Notes under the pieces: generated by a model
The model's database searches: none
What the model saw: the letters and a program-made list of their open reading frames with translations, nothing else
What the model was told of the DNA's origin: nothing
Program-made: the position numbers and the translations under genes
Assembly (NCBI GenBank): GCA_002454815.1
Contig: DKJL01000018.1
Location: 1-64,000, forward strand
DNA length: 64,000 bases
Direction of reading: 5' to 3'
From: Flavobacteriales bacterium UBA6693
GTDB taxonomy: Bacteria > Bacteroidota > Bacteroidia > Flavobacteriales > Weeksellaceae
In this document: piece by piece, positions 34,681-43,373 of the stretch
Layout of the letters: every line of letters begins with the position of its first letter
Position numbering within the stretch: position 1 is the first letter of the stretch

Positions 34681-36483
34681 CTATCGGTTTTGTAGTTTAC
34701 GTACAAGAATAATAACCGGCTCTTCGTTCACTAAAAAGCTGTACCTAGAAGCACCGTCATTACGGCGCAAAACTGAACCCAACATAATACGCAGTTCATA
34801 ATTGTCCACGATTTTCACGACTTCCATAATGTCGAGCTGAACTTCTGCGCCTTTAATTGAAGGTTGAAAAAGTCGCTTAAAATCATTTTTAACGTCAACG
34901 TTTTTTCCGTTAAAGGTGAGTTCAAGTGGCGTTTCCGATTCAAATTCGGCTAATTTAAGTTCCATTGTGTTGCCGGCAAAAGCAAAAGTGTTCGGACGTG
35001 CGTGATAAACTTTAAACAGATAATCGTAAGAAGAAATATCAGTTTCTACCGTTGTGGATCGAAAGGTAGTGTACCGCGAATCAATTTTGTTGGGCTCTTC
35101 AGGATTTATGGTATTCACAAACCGGTCGCGAATCAGTGGATTGACGCCATAGTAATCGCCTGCTTCAATTTTTTTATCAAATAATTTTTGCGTTTCGGGA
35201 TCGAGGTATTTGCGAAGTTGATAGGCTTTTCCGCGCATGGAAAGAAAAGCGTATTTATCTGCAATATCATTCGCTGTGCGGCCGCTGATTGTTTTTTTAA
35301 AATTTATTTTGCTTCCATTCAGTACTTTTTCGGTTTTTATTATGATTTCCAGTTGGTGCAACTGGCTTCTTTTTGCAACAGCGAACGCGTTGAGAAGTGG
35401 CGTTGCAAGCGCGAAAATTCCGATACAGAATAAACTTATTGGAACAAACTTGCTGTTAGCGTCTTTCCAAGCCAAGTTATATACCGTCACGACCGTTACC
35501 CAGACAGCACTCGCGAGCAGAAAATATCGGGGTTCAGTATAACCATATTCCAAAATACGCGTGAAAATCGCGACGTACAACAACACCAATAAAGGTAAAA
35601 CGGTATAAAAAAATATTTTTGAGAATAAATTTACCCAAGATTTCTCAGATCGTCCGCGAAGCGGATGAACGAGTAGTGTGGCGAAAATTCCGACGGTGCA
35701 ATAAATCATGACGAGATAGGAGACCCAACCGCGTGGTAATTCCCAGCGCAGTAGAATTCTGCACACATAAGCAAATAAAATAACTGCATAAAGCAGGAGC
35801 AGGGGAATTAGTATGTATTGTACAAAAAATTTCAGCACTTGCGGATACTCACGGTCGCTTTCAAGTTTTTCCAGACCTTCCGCGCCGAACAAAAGAAAGA
35901 TTGAAGCGCTGCCGAAAAACAACATCGAGAATAAGGTGCAGCTATAATAATTATCGTTCAGGTGCAGATCAAAAAGCTGATCAACAGCCACCACTGCCAG
36001 CAGCATTCCGCCGGTCATCACAGCAGTGAATATTGCAATAAGTACAGCGTTGATAAACAGACTTTTATTAAAATACCAGAAATTGCTTTGCTTATTTTTA
36101 AATATATAACCAATAAAAGAAACCAGTAAATGCGAAAGAAGGAAAACCGGAATCAGGACATATGCATAAACTTCGGTAAACTCACTCTGTTTATCGGGTA
36201 GGAGAAAATAGAATCCGACCAGAAAAATTGCTGGAAATATACTCAAGTAATGTATTTTCAATCGCTGTTCCAATAGATGCGTCGCAAAGAATAAGGAAAT
36301 TCCCAGTGCGGCAACAATCGTGAAGCGCAAAAAAACGAAAGGTGGCGCTGTGGCGCCAATGTCCGTCACAGCATAAGCACACATTGCTACGGAAGCGAGC
36401 AGAGCGCTGACCAATACCATGGGATATCGCAGCAGTATTTCGCGCGATTTTTCCGAGATTTGAGTAAGTTTGGTAAATTTCAT
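34681..36483 (-). CDS. DUF4153 multi-pass membrane protein
   Basis: 600 residues. About a dozen hydrophobic helices fill residues 15-400 (for example AVWVTVVTVYNLAW and the preceding MIYCTVGIFATLLV), followed by a soluble C-terminal region of about 200 residues. The ordering fits DUF4153, a widespread Bacteroidota membrane family of unknown function that I cannot assign to a transport or sensing role. The C-terminal domain begins near TEKVLNGSKINF. The BlaI-type regulator gene lies just upstream on the same strand. Confidence 0.82.
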   Translation of the reverse strand: MKFTKLTQISEKSREILLRYPMVLVSALLASVAMCAYAVTDIGATAPPFVFLRFTIVAALGISLFFATHLLEQRLKIHYLSIFPAIFLVGFYFLLPDKQSEFTEVYAYVLIPVFLLSHLLVSFIGYIFKNKQSNFWYFNKSLFINAVLIAIFTAVMTGGMLLAVVAVDQLFDLHLNDNYYSCTLFSMLFFGSASIFLLFGAEGLEKLESDREYPQVLKFFVQYILIPLLLLYAVILFAYVCRILLRWELPRGWVSYLVMIYCTVGIFATLLVHPLRGRSEKSWVNLFSKIFFYTVLPLLVLLYVAIFTRILEYGYTEPRYFLLASAVWVTVVTVYNLAWKDANSKFVPISLFCIGIFALATPLLNAFAVAKRSQLHQLEIIIKTEKVLNGSKINFKKTISGRTANDIADKYAFLSMRGKAYQLRKYLDPETQKLFDKKIEAGDYYGVNPLIRDRFVNTINPEEPNKIDSRYTTFRSTTVETDISSYDYLFKVYHARPNTFAFAGNTMELKLAEFESETPLELTFNGKNVDVKNDFKRLFQPSIKGAEVQLDIMEVVKIVDNYELRIMLGSVLRRNDGASRYSFLVNEEPVIILVRKLQNR

Positions 36484-36505
36484 TTTTTGTTTATTAAGAC
36501 TAGCA

Positions 36506-36994
36506 TTAGAAATCTTTTTTCTTTTTCTTTGATTTTTTTTCGCCGTATTTCTTCTTTTTTTTCTTCTTTTTACTGATTATCTCGTCAACCAATTCTGTCA
36601 CGTTATTGTCGGTCCTGGTGTTTTTGTCGCTCCTATCTACCGCATTAATTATTTGCCCGGCAGAGTGGGGATCCAATATTCCGGCCGTTAATAATTCGCT
36701 CAGCAGTTCCGAGGCACTTCCGTTGTAATAACGGCCAAGCAAATCCTGCAGAATAAACTCACGATAGGATTTTTCCGGAATCGCAGCGCTGTATCGGAAA
36801 ACGCGTCCTTCCCGGCTGGTCGTCAGAAATTCTTTTTCTACCAGTATTTTAAGGAAGGTCGAGACGGTGTTTTGGTGCGGTTTGGGTTCGGGGCACTCCG
36901 CGATGATTTCGCGCAGATATCCGCTGTCCATTTTCCAAACGATTTTCATAATCTGTTCTTCCGCGGCGGTCAGCGTCCGTATTTTCATCATCAT
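36506..36994 (-). CDS. BlaI/MecI-type winged-helix regulator with a poly-lysine tail
   Basis: About 162 residues (three tandem ATG codons; 36988 is also possible). The winged helix (LTAAEEQIMKIVWKM, then PHQNTVSTFLKILVEKEFL with the recognition helix, then TSREGRVFRYSA) matches BlaI/MecI/CopY. The usual partner, a BlaR1/M56 sensor protease, is absent from the neighbourhood. The C-terminal 21 residues contain 15 lysines in two runs. The extension is unusual; it may aid DNA binding. The PAP2-like gene is immediately upstream, ending 1 bp before. Confidence 0.83.
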   Translation of the reverse strand: MMMKIRTLTAAEEQIMKIVWKMDSGYLREIIAECPEPKPHQNTVSTFLKILVEKEFLTTSREGRVFRYSAAIPEKSYREFILQDLLGRYYNGSASELLSELLTAGILDPHSAGQIINAVDRSDKNTRTDNNVTELVDEIISKKKKKKKKYGEKKSKKKKKDF

Positions 36995-36995
36995 A

Positions 36996-37595
36996 TCACA
37001 ATTGGTTTGAGTAGGTTAAAAGAAAAACAATAGAAACAAATGTTGCGATTGCCATGCCGGATAAAATTTCGGCGGACGTGTGGCGGCGCAGCACTAACCT
37101 GCTGAGTGCCACTAAAAAAGTAATTCCAAGCCACAGAGCGGCGGCAAAAACATTTACCGTAAACAACAACGCAGAAACAAATAGATTGAAGGCGGTATGC
37201 ATAGAACTTTTAATAAAATAATTGCTCAGCTGAAGTAAAATTAAAAGTAATAATAAAAAAGAAATAACGATATCCACGACGGAAGTCCGAAGGTAAGTAT
37301 AGGATAAATACACCACTAAGACCGCTGCGATCACGAAGTACAGGCCTTTTCTCTGTTGCCGGTTGGAGTCGTCAGCATCGGTATAATTACCCTTTCGCAC
37401 CTGCCAGAACAACCAGCCGAAAATAGGTACAACGGTAAGAGACAACATCGGAACCAGTTGGTGCATCGCGTCGCGAAATGTCGAATTCTTTAAACTGAAC
37501 AACGCAAAATAAATCAAAAGCGACGTCATCGGATTGAATAAGTTCGAAATAAACTTGGACCATTTTACAAGGTGTGCTGACGGCGATTGGATCAT
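36996..37595 (-). CDS. PAP2-like membrane protein (degenerate motifs)
   Basis: 199 residues with about five membrane helices. The PAP2 acid-phosphatase signature appears in altered form: KSSMHTAF replaces the PSGH motif (S131, H133), and SRLVLRRHTSAE carries R166 and H172, but with E176 where Asp is normal. The first motif (Lys/Arg-Pro) is not obvious. It might still dephosphorylate lipid phosphates, or be a non-catalytic relative. It lies immediately upstream of the BlaI-type gene, so the two are probably one transcript. Confidence 0.6.
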   Translation of the reverse strand: MIQSPSAHLVKWSKFISNLFNPMTSLLIYFALFSLKNSTFRDAMHQLVPMLSLTVVPIFGWLFWQVRKGNYTDADDSNRQQRKGLYFVIAAVLVVYLSYTYLRTSVVDIVISFLLLLLILLQLSNYFIKSSMHTAFNLFVSALLFTVNVFAAALWLGITFLVALSRLVLRRHTSAEILSGMAIATFVSIVFLLTYSNQL

Positions 37596-37687
37596 AATAA
37601 TAAATATACAGCCAAAAGTAATCTTTTTGGCCCGGTCATGACAAACATTTGCAGTTTCAGAGTGCGCTTAAAGACAAAGATTTTTAT

Positions 37688-37695
37688 TATTTTTG
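37688..37695 (+). promoter_or_regulatory. Candidate -7 box of pdhA
   Basis: TATTTTTG matches TAnnTTTG, 19 nt before the ATG. The -33 region has no TTTG at the correct spacing. Confidence 0.4.
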
Positions 37696-37714
37696 CTGAA
37701 TATTCCTTATAAAC

Positions 37715-38719
37715 ATGAAAGAATTTTCGAAAGAGGTTTACCTGAAGTGGTATGAAGACATGACGATGTGGAGACGGTTTGAAGATAAGTGCCGATCCCT
37801 CTATCTGAAACAGAAAATACGTGGTTTCTTACACTTATATAACGGACAGGAAGCGATTCCGGCCGGCTTTACGCACGCCATGGATCTGTCGAAAGACAGC
37901 ATGATCACTGCGTACCGATGCCACATCCATCCAATGGCGATGGGCGTGGACCCGAAACGGATCATGGCAGAACTCTGTGGTAAAGCAACCGGAACTTCCG
38001 GCGGAATGGGCGGCTCTATGCACATTTTCAGCAAGGAACACCGTTTTTATGGCGGCCACGGTATCGTAGGCGGTCAGATTCCACTCGGGGCGGGAATTGC
38101 TTTTGCAGATAAATATTATGATCGTAAAGCAGTGAATATTTGTTTTTTCGGGGATGGTGCTGCACGTCAGGGCTCTCTGCATGAAACATTCAATATGGCC
38201 ATGAACTGGAAATTACCGGTAGTTTTCGTCGTAGAAAATAACGGATATGCTATGGGAACATCGGTGGGAAGAACTGCCAATCATGAAGATATATATAAAT
38301 TAGGTCTGGGCTACGAGATGCCTTGTCTGCCGGTGGATGCGATGGATCCGGAAAAAGTAGCAGAGGCTGCTTTTGAAGCGATTGAACGTGCGCGCCGTGG
38401 CGATGGTCCTACTTTTATCGAAGCAAGAACGTACCGCTACAGAGGTCACTCTATGTCCGATGCGGAACCTTACCGTAGCAAAGATGAAGTGGCAGAACAC
38501 AAAAAAGATGATCCTATCGAAATTGTGAAAAAACGCATTCTCGACAACAATTGGGCAACCGAACAGGAACTGGAAGATATCGACCAAATCTCAAAAGAAT
38601 TCGTAGAGGAATGCGTTGAGTTTATGGAACAGTCGCCTTATCCGGACGAATCAAAAATATATGATTACGTTTATGCCCAGGAAGATTATCCGTTCATCAA
38701 TAAATTAGAAAATAACTAG
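37715..38719 (+). CDS. pdhA: Pyruvate dehydrogenase E1 component, alpha subunit
   Basis: 334 residues, E1-alpha of the alpha2-beta2 type. The thiamine-diphosphate motif runs GDGAARQGSLHETFN ... VVENNGYAMG. The start YEDMTMWRRFEDKCR and the HIFSKEHRFYGGHGIVGGQIPLG block are characteristic. The phosphorylation-type loop RYRGHSMSD is present. It decarboxylates pyruvate and passes the hydroxyethyl group to the E2 lipoyl arm. The E1-beta gene is not in this window; E2 follows at 38799, an arrangement familiar in flavobacteria. Confidence 0.95.
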   Translation: MKEFSKEVYLKWYEDMTMWRRFEDKCRSLYLKQKIRGFLHLYNGQEAIPAGFTHAMDLSKDSMITAYRCHIHPMAMGVDPKRIMAELCGKATGTSGGMGGSMHIFSKEHRFYGGHGIVGGQIPLGAGIAFADKYYDRKAVNICFFGDGAARQGSLHETFNMAMNWKLPVVFVVENNGYAMGTSVGRTANHEDIYKLGLGYEMPCLPVDAMDPEKVAEAAFEAIERARRGDGPTFIEARTYRYRGHSMSDAEPYRSKDEVAEHKKDDPIEIVKKRILDNNWATEQELEDIDQISKEFVEECVEFMEQSPYPDESKIYDYVYAQEDYPFINKLENN

Positions 38720-38726
38720 GAACCAC

Positions 38727-38787
38727 ACTCTATAACGGGAAATCAATTTGGTTTTGCGTTGGATGCAAATTGTGGGAACTCTATAAC
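38727..38787. repeat. Ten-bp direct repeats flanking a small inverted repeat
   Basis: ACTCTATAAC occurs at 38727-38736 and again at 38778-38787. Between them CAATTTG (38744-38750) and CAAATTG (38766-38772) form an inverted repeat. The block fills the pdhA-pdhC spacer. It could be a degenerate mini-insertion or a processing hairpin; no transposase is nearby. Confidence 0.4.
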
Positions 38788-38798
38788 AAAAACAGATT

Positions 38799-40436
38799 AT
38801 GGCAGAAGTGATTACAATGCCCCGTCTTTCGGATACGATGACGGACGGTAAGGTGGCGAAATGGCACAAGAACGTAGGCGACACAGTAAAGGAAGGAGAT
38901 ATTTTAGCGGAGATCGAAACTGATAAAGCCGTTCAGGATTTCGAGTCCGAATTTGACGGTACGCTTTTATATGTCGGCACCGGCGAAGGAGAATCTGCGC
39001 CCGTGGATTCCGTGCTCGCGATTATTGGTGAAAAAGGTGAAGATATTTCCGGCCTAAAAAACGGAATGGTCGACGAAGGTGTGAGTGAGAAAAAAGAAGA
39101 AAAGAAAATCGATCAGGAACATAAAACTGAGGATGAATCCACCAGCATTGAACAAACCACAGCCGAAATCCCTGCAGGTGTTGAAGTAATTACGATGCCG
39201 CGCCTTTCCGACACGATGACGGAAGGTAAGGTGGCGAAATGGCATTTTAAAGTGGGTGATAAAGTAAAAGAAGGCGATATTCTCGCAGAAATTGAAACCG
39301 ACAAAGCCGTTCAGGATTTTGAGTCAGAGTTTGACGGAACGCTCTTGTTTGCCGGAGTTAAAGAAGGAGAGGGAAGTCCGGTGGATTCCGTTTTAGCAAT
39401 GATTGGCCCGGCCGGTACTGACATTTCTTCAATACCTACGGATAAAAAATCAACTAAAAAAACTGAAGAAAAGCAAGAAGTTCAGACCGCTGAAACTAAA
39501 AGCGAAGAAAAGCCTGCAACAGAACAAACCGTAACGTCGGAAGATAAATCCGATGGAGAACGTTTGGCAATTTCTCCTTTAGCCAGAAAAATGGCGGAAG
39601 AAAAGGGCATCGACGTCCAGCAGCTTAAAGGCAGCGGTGAAAATGGGAGAATTGTCCGTAAAGATATCGAGAATTATAAACCTGCAGCTCAACAAGAATC
39701 CTCACAACAGCGTGAGCAAGCTGCCGTGGCTGCGCCTGCAGTAAATTTTGTTCAGGGCGAAGATTCCGAAACTCCGAATTCTCAAGTTCGAAATATTATT
39801 GCGAAGCGCTTGTCCGAAAGCAAGTTTACTGCGCCTCATTATTATCTTATCGTCGAGATCGACATGGATAAAGCCATTGAAGCGCGTAAAGAAATTAACG
39901 CCTTGCCGGATACCAAAATATCATTTAACGATATGATCATTAAAGCAGTGGCGATGGCGCTGAGAAAACATCCACAGGTAAATTCTACCTGGAAGGAAGA
40001 TAAGATCATTCATCACGGCAACATCAACGTCGGCGTCGCAGTAGCGATCCCGGACGGTCTCGTAGTTCCGGTCCTGAAAAACGCGGATCAGATGAATTAC
40101 AACCAGATTTCTGCCGGCGTAAAAGATATGGCCTCCAGAGCAAAATCCAAAGGACTGAAAGCCAACGAAATGGAAGGATCTACCTTCTCGGTTTCTAACC
40201 TTGGAATGTTTGGTATTGAAACATTTACGTCAATTATCAATCAGCCGAACTCGGCAATTCTTTCCGTAGGAGCAATTGTTGAAAAACCGGTCGTGAAAAA
40301 TGGGCAAATTGTCGTAGGAAACACCATGAAGCTTTCCCTCGCTTGCGATCACCGCGTAGTGGACGGAGCGACAGGCGCACAGTTTTTACAAACTTTGCGT
40401 ACGTATCTGGAGCAGCCTTTAACATTATTGCTGTAA
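38799..40436 (+). CDS. pdhC: Dihydrolipoyllysine acetyltransferase (pyruvate dehydrogenase E2)
   Basis: 545 residues. Two lipoyl domains carry the modified lysines K43 and K169, both in ETDKAVQDFE. They are joined by acidic linkers. A peripheral-subunit-binding domain follows (ISPLARKMAEEKGID, then GSGENGRIVRKDIE, about 252-290). The catalytic acyltransferase domain (about 315-545) ends with the HRVVDG motif (H518, D522). It transfers the acetyl group from lipoamide to CoA. The two lipoyl domains are nearly identical around their lysines, consistent with duplication. Ends before a terminator. Confidence 0.95.
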   Translation: MAEVITMPRLSDTMTDGKVAKWHKNVGDTVKEGDILAEIETDKAVQDFESEFDGTLLYVGTGEGESAPVDSVLAIIGEKGEDISGLKNGMVDEGVSEKKEEKKIDQEHKTEDESTSIEQTTAEIPAGVEVITMPRLSDTMTEGKVAKWHFKVGDKVKEGDILAEIETDKAVQDFESEFDGTLLFAGVKEGEGSPVDSVLAMIGPAGTDISSIPTDKKSTKKTEEKQEVQTAETKSEEKPATEQTVTSEDKSDGERLAISPLARKMAEEKGIDVQQLKGSGENGRIVRKDIENYKPAAQQESSQQREQAAVAAPAVNFVQGEDSETPNSQVRNIIAKRLSESKFTAPHYYLIVEIDMDKAIEARKEINALPDTKISFNDMIIKAVAMALRKHPQVNSTWKEDKIIHHGNINVGVAVAIPDGLVVPVLKNADQMNYNQISAGVKDMASRAKSKGLKANEMEGSTFSVSNLGMFGIETFTSIINQPNSAILSVGAIVEKPVVKNGQIVVGNTMKLSLACDHRVVDGATGAQFLQTLRTYLEQPLTLLL

Positions 40437-40454
40437 AAGTTTATTTAAATAGTT

Positions 40455-40492
40455 AAATCCTTTCGGGCGGCAAGTCTGGAAGGATTTTTTTT
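40455..40492 (+). terminator. Rho-independent terminator after pdhC
   Basis: AAATCCTT (40455-40462) pairs with AAGGATTT (40480-40487), followed by a run of T; the loop is long (17 nt). Confidence 0.75.
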
Positions 40493-40530
40493 ATGCTTAA
40501 TTGTGACGACGCTATTACGCACAAATTCCT

Positions 40531-40538
40531 TATTTTTG
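40531..40538 (+). promoter_or_regulatory. Candidate -7 box of lolD, 6 nt before the ATG
   Basis: TATTTTTG matches TAnnTTTG and ends 5 nt before the A of the ATG at 40544. By the SRP calibration transcription would start at about the start codon, so the mRNA may be leaderless. No -33 TTTG was found. Confidence 0.45.
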
Positions 40539-40543
40539 AAACC

Positions 40544-41218
40544 ATGATTAAAGCCCGAAATATTCACAAATCCTATGGTGATTTGGAAGTTCTGAAAGGA
40601 GTAGACCTGCACATTGAAGAAGGTGAAGTGATATCGATCGTCGGTGAATCCGGTGCCGGAAAATCCACACTTTTACAGATTCTCGGTACGCTCGATAAAC
40701 CGTCGAACCCTAAGAAATATGAGACGCAGCTGGATCTGGCGGGTCAGTCTTTTATCAGCATGAGCGACCGGCAGCTTTCGGGTTTCCGCAACCAAAATAT
40801 CGGTTTTGTTTTCCAATATCACCAGTTGTTGCCAGAATTTTCCGCTTTGGAAAATGTGCTTCTTCCGACCAGAATTGCCGGAAAAGATGAAAAAGAATCT
40901 GTTGAGAAAGCCTATTCGCTCTTCGAAGATTTAAATATCGCACACCGACTTCACCATAAGCCAAACGAAATGTCGGGCGGCGAAGCTCAACGAACTGCCG
41001 TTGCACGCGCGTTGATCAATTCACCCAAAATTATTTTTGCCGATGAGCCAACCGGAAATTTGGATTCAAAAAATGCCGATGATCTTCATCAGCTTTTTTT
41101 CGATCTCCGCGATAAATACCATCAAACCTTTGTGATCGTGACGCACAACACCATGCTGGCCGATACCACAGACCGGAAATTAGTAATGAAAGACGGGCTC
41201 ATCGTGCAGGGGCTGTAG
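40544..41218 (+). CDS. lolD: LolD-like ABC transporter ATP-binding protein
   Basis: 224 residues from the ATG at 40544 (an earlier in-frame ATG at 40493 lies in the terminator/promoter region). Walker A GESGAGKST, signature MSGGEAQRTAVARAL, Walker B IIFADEPTGNLDS and the switch His (VTHNTML) are complete. The length, spacing and the Q-loop FQYHQLLPEFSALENV fit LolD/MacB-type ATPases that power lipoprotein release from the inner membrane. Permease genes lolC/E are not in the window. Confidence 0.83.
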   Translation: MIKARNIHKSYGDLEVLKGVDLHIEEGEVISIVGESGAGKSTLLQILGTLDKPSNPKKYETQLDLAGQSFISMSDRQLSGFRNQNIGFVFQYHQLLPEFSALENVLLPTRIAGKDEKESVEKAYSLFEDLNIAHRLHHKPNEMSGGEAQRTAVARALINSPKIIFADEPTGNLDSKNADDLHQLFFDLRDKYHQTFVIVTHNTMLADTTDRKLVMKDGLIVQGL

Positions 41219-41277
41219 CTTTTTCGTGAACTTAAATTTAATTACTACATTTAAACGGAATATTTAAACTTTAGGTC

Positions 41278-41955
41278 ATGTCAATAAAATTTCTGGCAGA
41301 GGATGATCGCCCACGTGAAAAATTTTTGCTGAAAGGTAAAAGTGCGCTCTCCGATGCGGAGCTGCTGGCCATCATCATGGGAAGTGGCTCGGCGGAAGAA
41401 TCGGCGGTGGAGCTTGCGCGAAAAATCATGATTTCTGTCGGGCAAAATTGGCATAATCTTTCACTCTTGAGCATCGCGGATCTCAACAAATTTAAAGGAA
41501 TTGGCAATGCCAAGGCGATTTCCATTGCCGCTGCCCTGGAAATCGGGCGTCGTCGTGCAGCGCAGGAAGTGCCGGAAAGAACGCAAGTCACCTGCAGCAC
41601 AGATTCTTTCAAAGCGCTAGTACCTTTTTTGGGCGATCTCTCGACCGAGGAATTCTGGGTAGTTTTCTTAAATCAAAATAACCGCATTATTGGGAAATCT
41701 AAAATGTCGGCCGGTGGCATCAGCCAATCGGTGGTCGACGTGCGTATTCTTTTTAAGACGGCGCTGGAGCATTTTGCCACAGGAATTATCGTGGCGCACA
41801 ATCATCCGTCCGGAAACTTGAAGCCCAGCCAGGAAGATTTGAAAATTACCAAACAGATCGCGGAGGCCGGTAAACTTTTAAATATACAATTGCTGGATCA
41901 CCTTATCATAACGCAGAACGCGTATCTTAGTTTCGCCGATGAAAATCTGTTATGA
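41278..41955 (+). CDS. radC: RadC-family DNA repair/JAB domain protein
   Basis: 225 residues. An N-terminal helix-hairpin-helix-like region (DRPREKFLLKGKSALSDAELLAIIMGSG, then FKGIGNAKAI) precedes the JAB/MPN domain with the zinc motif HNHPSGNLKPSQED. The metal Asp is in the D following the HxHx7D pattern, and the catalytic Glu lies upstream. Despite the name its molecular role is unsettled. The stop overlaps the next gene by 4 nt (ATGA), so the two are translationally coupled. Confidence 0.92.
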   Translation: MSIKFLAEDDRPREKFLLKGKSALSDAELLAIIMGSGSAEESAVELARKIMISVGQNWHNLSLLSIADLNKFKGIGNAKAISIAAALEIGRRRAAQEVPERTQVTCSTDSFKALVPFLGDLSTEEFWVVFLNQNNRIIGKSKMSAGGISQSVVDVRILFKTALEHFATGIIVAHNHPSGNLKPSQEDLKITKQIAEAGKLLNIQLLDHLIITQNAYLSFADENLL

Positions 41956-42830
41956 TCAGACGATTGCGCCATTCGGAAATCGATTTTCTCCGCTATCAGA
42001 AATGTCTTGAAACATCGGTTGAACAAAATTTTTACGCGCAACCACTGGTGCTGAATCACCTTTGCCCGCAGTGGGAACTTTTGGTAAAAAACGATTACGA
42101 ATTTGTGATGCCTGTTCCTGTTCGTAGAAAATATGGTTTCAAATTCGCCATCATGCCTTTATTTTGTCAGCAACTCGGGATTTCCGGACCTTCTGTTGAT
42201 TTTTCAGTTCACGACGAATTCCTTTCGTTTCTTCAGGGTAATTATCGGGTGGCTTATTATGCTTTTCATTATTCAAATCGGTTTTCGATCTCTTTAAACC
42301 AAAGAAAAAATTATTGTATTGCTCCCAACAGTTATCCGCAGCAATATCGCAGTTATCTGAAGGGGCGAAAATCTGCGGTAAAGTCTGCTCAGGATTTACA
42401 TTTGCTTCGGCCGCAGCTGGAAGACGTTTTGTTGTTCATTAAAAAACACATAAAAGGTCTGGATAAGAAAACGGACTCGGAAAAATTCTTCACCTATTTG
42501 AATTATTTAAATTCTCATAAAATATTGTCGCTCTATGGCGCTGCGAACGATGGCGTTTTGATTACGTTGGCGGTTACCATCTCGACACACAATCGGCTGG
42601 CACTTTTACAGCTCGTCAACAACGAAGAGTTTCGCAGTAATAACGGCGCTTCTTTTATCATTGATCAGCTTTTACGAGATCATCTCGCCACACACACATT
42701 CGATTTTATGGGAAGTTCTATCCGCGGAATTGAAATTTTTTTCAAAAGTTTTGGAAGTGAGCTGCAGCCGTATTCGGTCATTCAGAGCGGTGCCAAAGAT
42801 TTGCTGAAAAATCTCTTTAAAACTAGCTAA
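41952..42830 (+). CDS. Uncharacterised protein, possible GNAT/FemAB-fold acyltransferase
   Basis: 292 residues with no exact motif I recognise. The pattern of a first half with EFVMPVPVRRKYGFKFA and a second half with LLQLVNNEEFRSNNGASFIIDQLLRDH and HTFDFMGSSIRGIEIFFKSFG resembles FemAB or GNAT-type transferases (acceptor-binding and acetyl-CoA-like loop). No signal peptide. It overlaps radC by 4 nt, so it is expressed with it. The assignment to an acyltransferase fold is inference only. Confidence 0.55.
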   Translation: MIRRLRHSEIDFLRYQKCLETSVEQNFYAQPLVLNHLCPQWELLVKNDYEFVMPVPVRRKYGFKFAIMPLFCQQLGISGPSVDFSVHDEFLSFLQGNYRVAYYAFHYSNRFSISLNQRKNYCIAPNSYPQQYRSYLKGRKSAVKSAQDLHLLRPQLEDVLLFIKKHIKGLDKKTDSEKFFTYLNYLNSHKILSLYGAANDGVLITLAVTISTHNRLALLQLVNNEEFRSNNGASFIIDQLLRDHLATHTFDFMGSSIRGIEIFFKSFGSELQPYSVIQSGAKDLLKNLFKTS

Positions 42831-42836
42831 AATGCG

Positions 42837-42844
42837 TACTTTTG
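42837..42844 (+). promoter_or_regulatory. Candidate -7 box for the gene at 42861
   Basis: TACTTTTG matches TAnnTTTG exactly, 16 nt before the ATG at 42861. A TTTA at 42816-42819 with a 17-nt spacer could be a weak -33 element. Confidence 0.38.
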
Positions 42845-42860
42845 TGCATTCTTAAAAGTG

Positions 42861-43367
42861 ATGATAGATTCGCCCTATTTTCCGTACGCATTTGCATTGT
42901 TGATCGCTTTGCCGTTTTTGGTATACGCCCGACAGTTCGTTTATACGTACATTAAATTGAAAAAACAGCAGATTCATTTGCTCACAGTAAAAGGGCAATC
43001 CGAACAGCGCATTAATGCTTATGAACGCCTGACACTTTTTCTTGAACGGCTGAAACCTTCCAATTTGGTTAGCAAATTTGGAGAAGTGGCACCGCATGAA
43101 TTTGTTTTTCTGGCAGAGAAGACCATCAATGAAGAATTCGATTACAACGCTTCGCAGCAGCTGTATCTTACGAAAAACGCCTGGAATCAGGTACAGAATT
43201 GCCGCAACAGCGTGATACATTTGCTGCACAAAACTTACGAAAATCTGAGCGCCGAGAGCACTTTGCAGGATTACAAAACTGTGCTGCTGATGAATTATAT
43301 TAATGAGGAAGATTATATCGCGTCAGCAATTGAAACGCTGCGCAAAGAAAATTTAATAGTAAACTAA
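42861..43367 (+). CDS. Uncharacterised flavobacterial protein with one N-terminal membrane helix
   Basis: 168 residues from the ATG at 42861 (a GTG immediately upstream is less likely). A single N-terminal helix (FPYAFALLIALPFLVYARQFVYTYI) is followed by a soluble helical domain (YERLTLFLERLKPSNLV, then NEEFDYNASQQLYLTKNAWNQV). The pattern suggests a cytoplasmic domain tethered to the inner membrane. I do not recognise its function. It lies 6 bp before ppa, so the two may be co-transcribed. Confidence 0.7.
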   Translation: MIDSPYFPYAFALLIALPFLVYARQFVYTYIKLKKQQIHLLTVKGQSEQRINAYERLTLFLERLKPSNLVSKFGEVAPHEFVFLAEKTINEEFDYNASQQLYLTKNAWNQVQNCRNSVIHLLHKTYENLSAESTLQDYKTVLLMNYINEEDYIASAIETLRKENLIVN

Positions 43368-43373
43368 ATAGAA

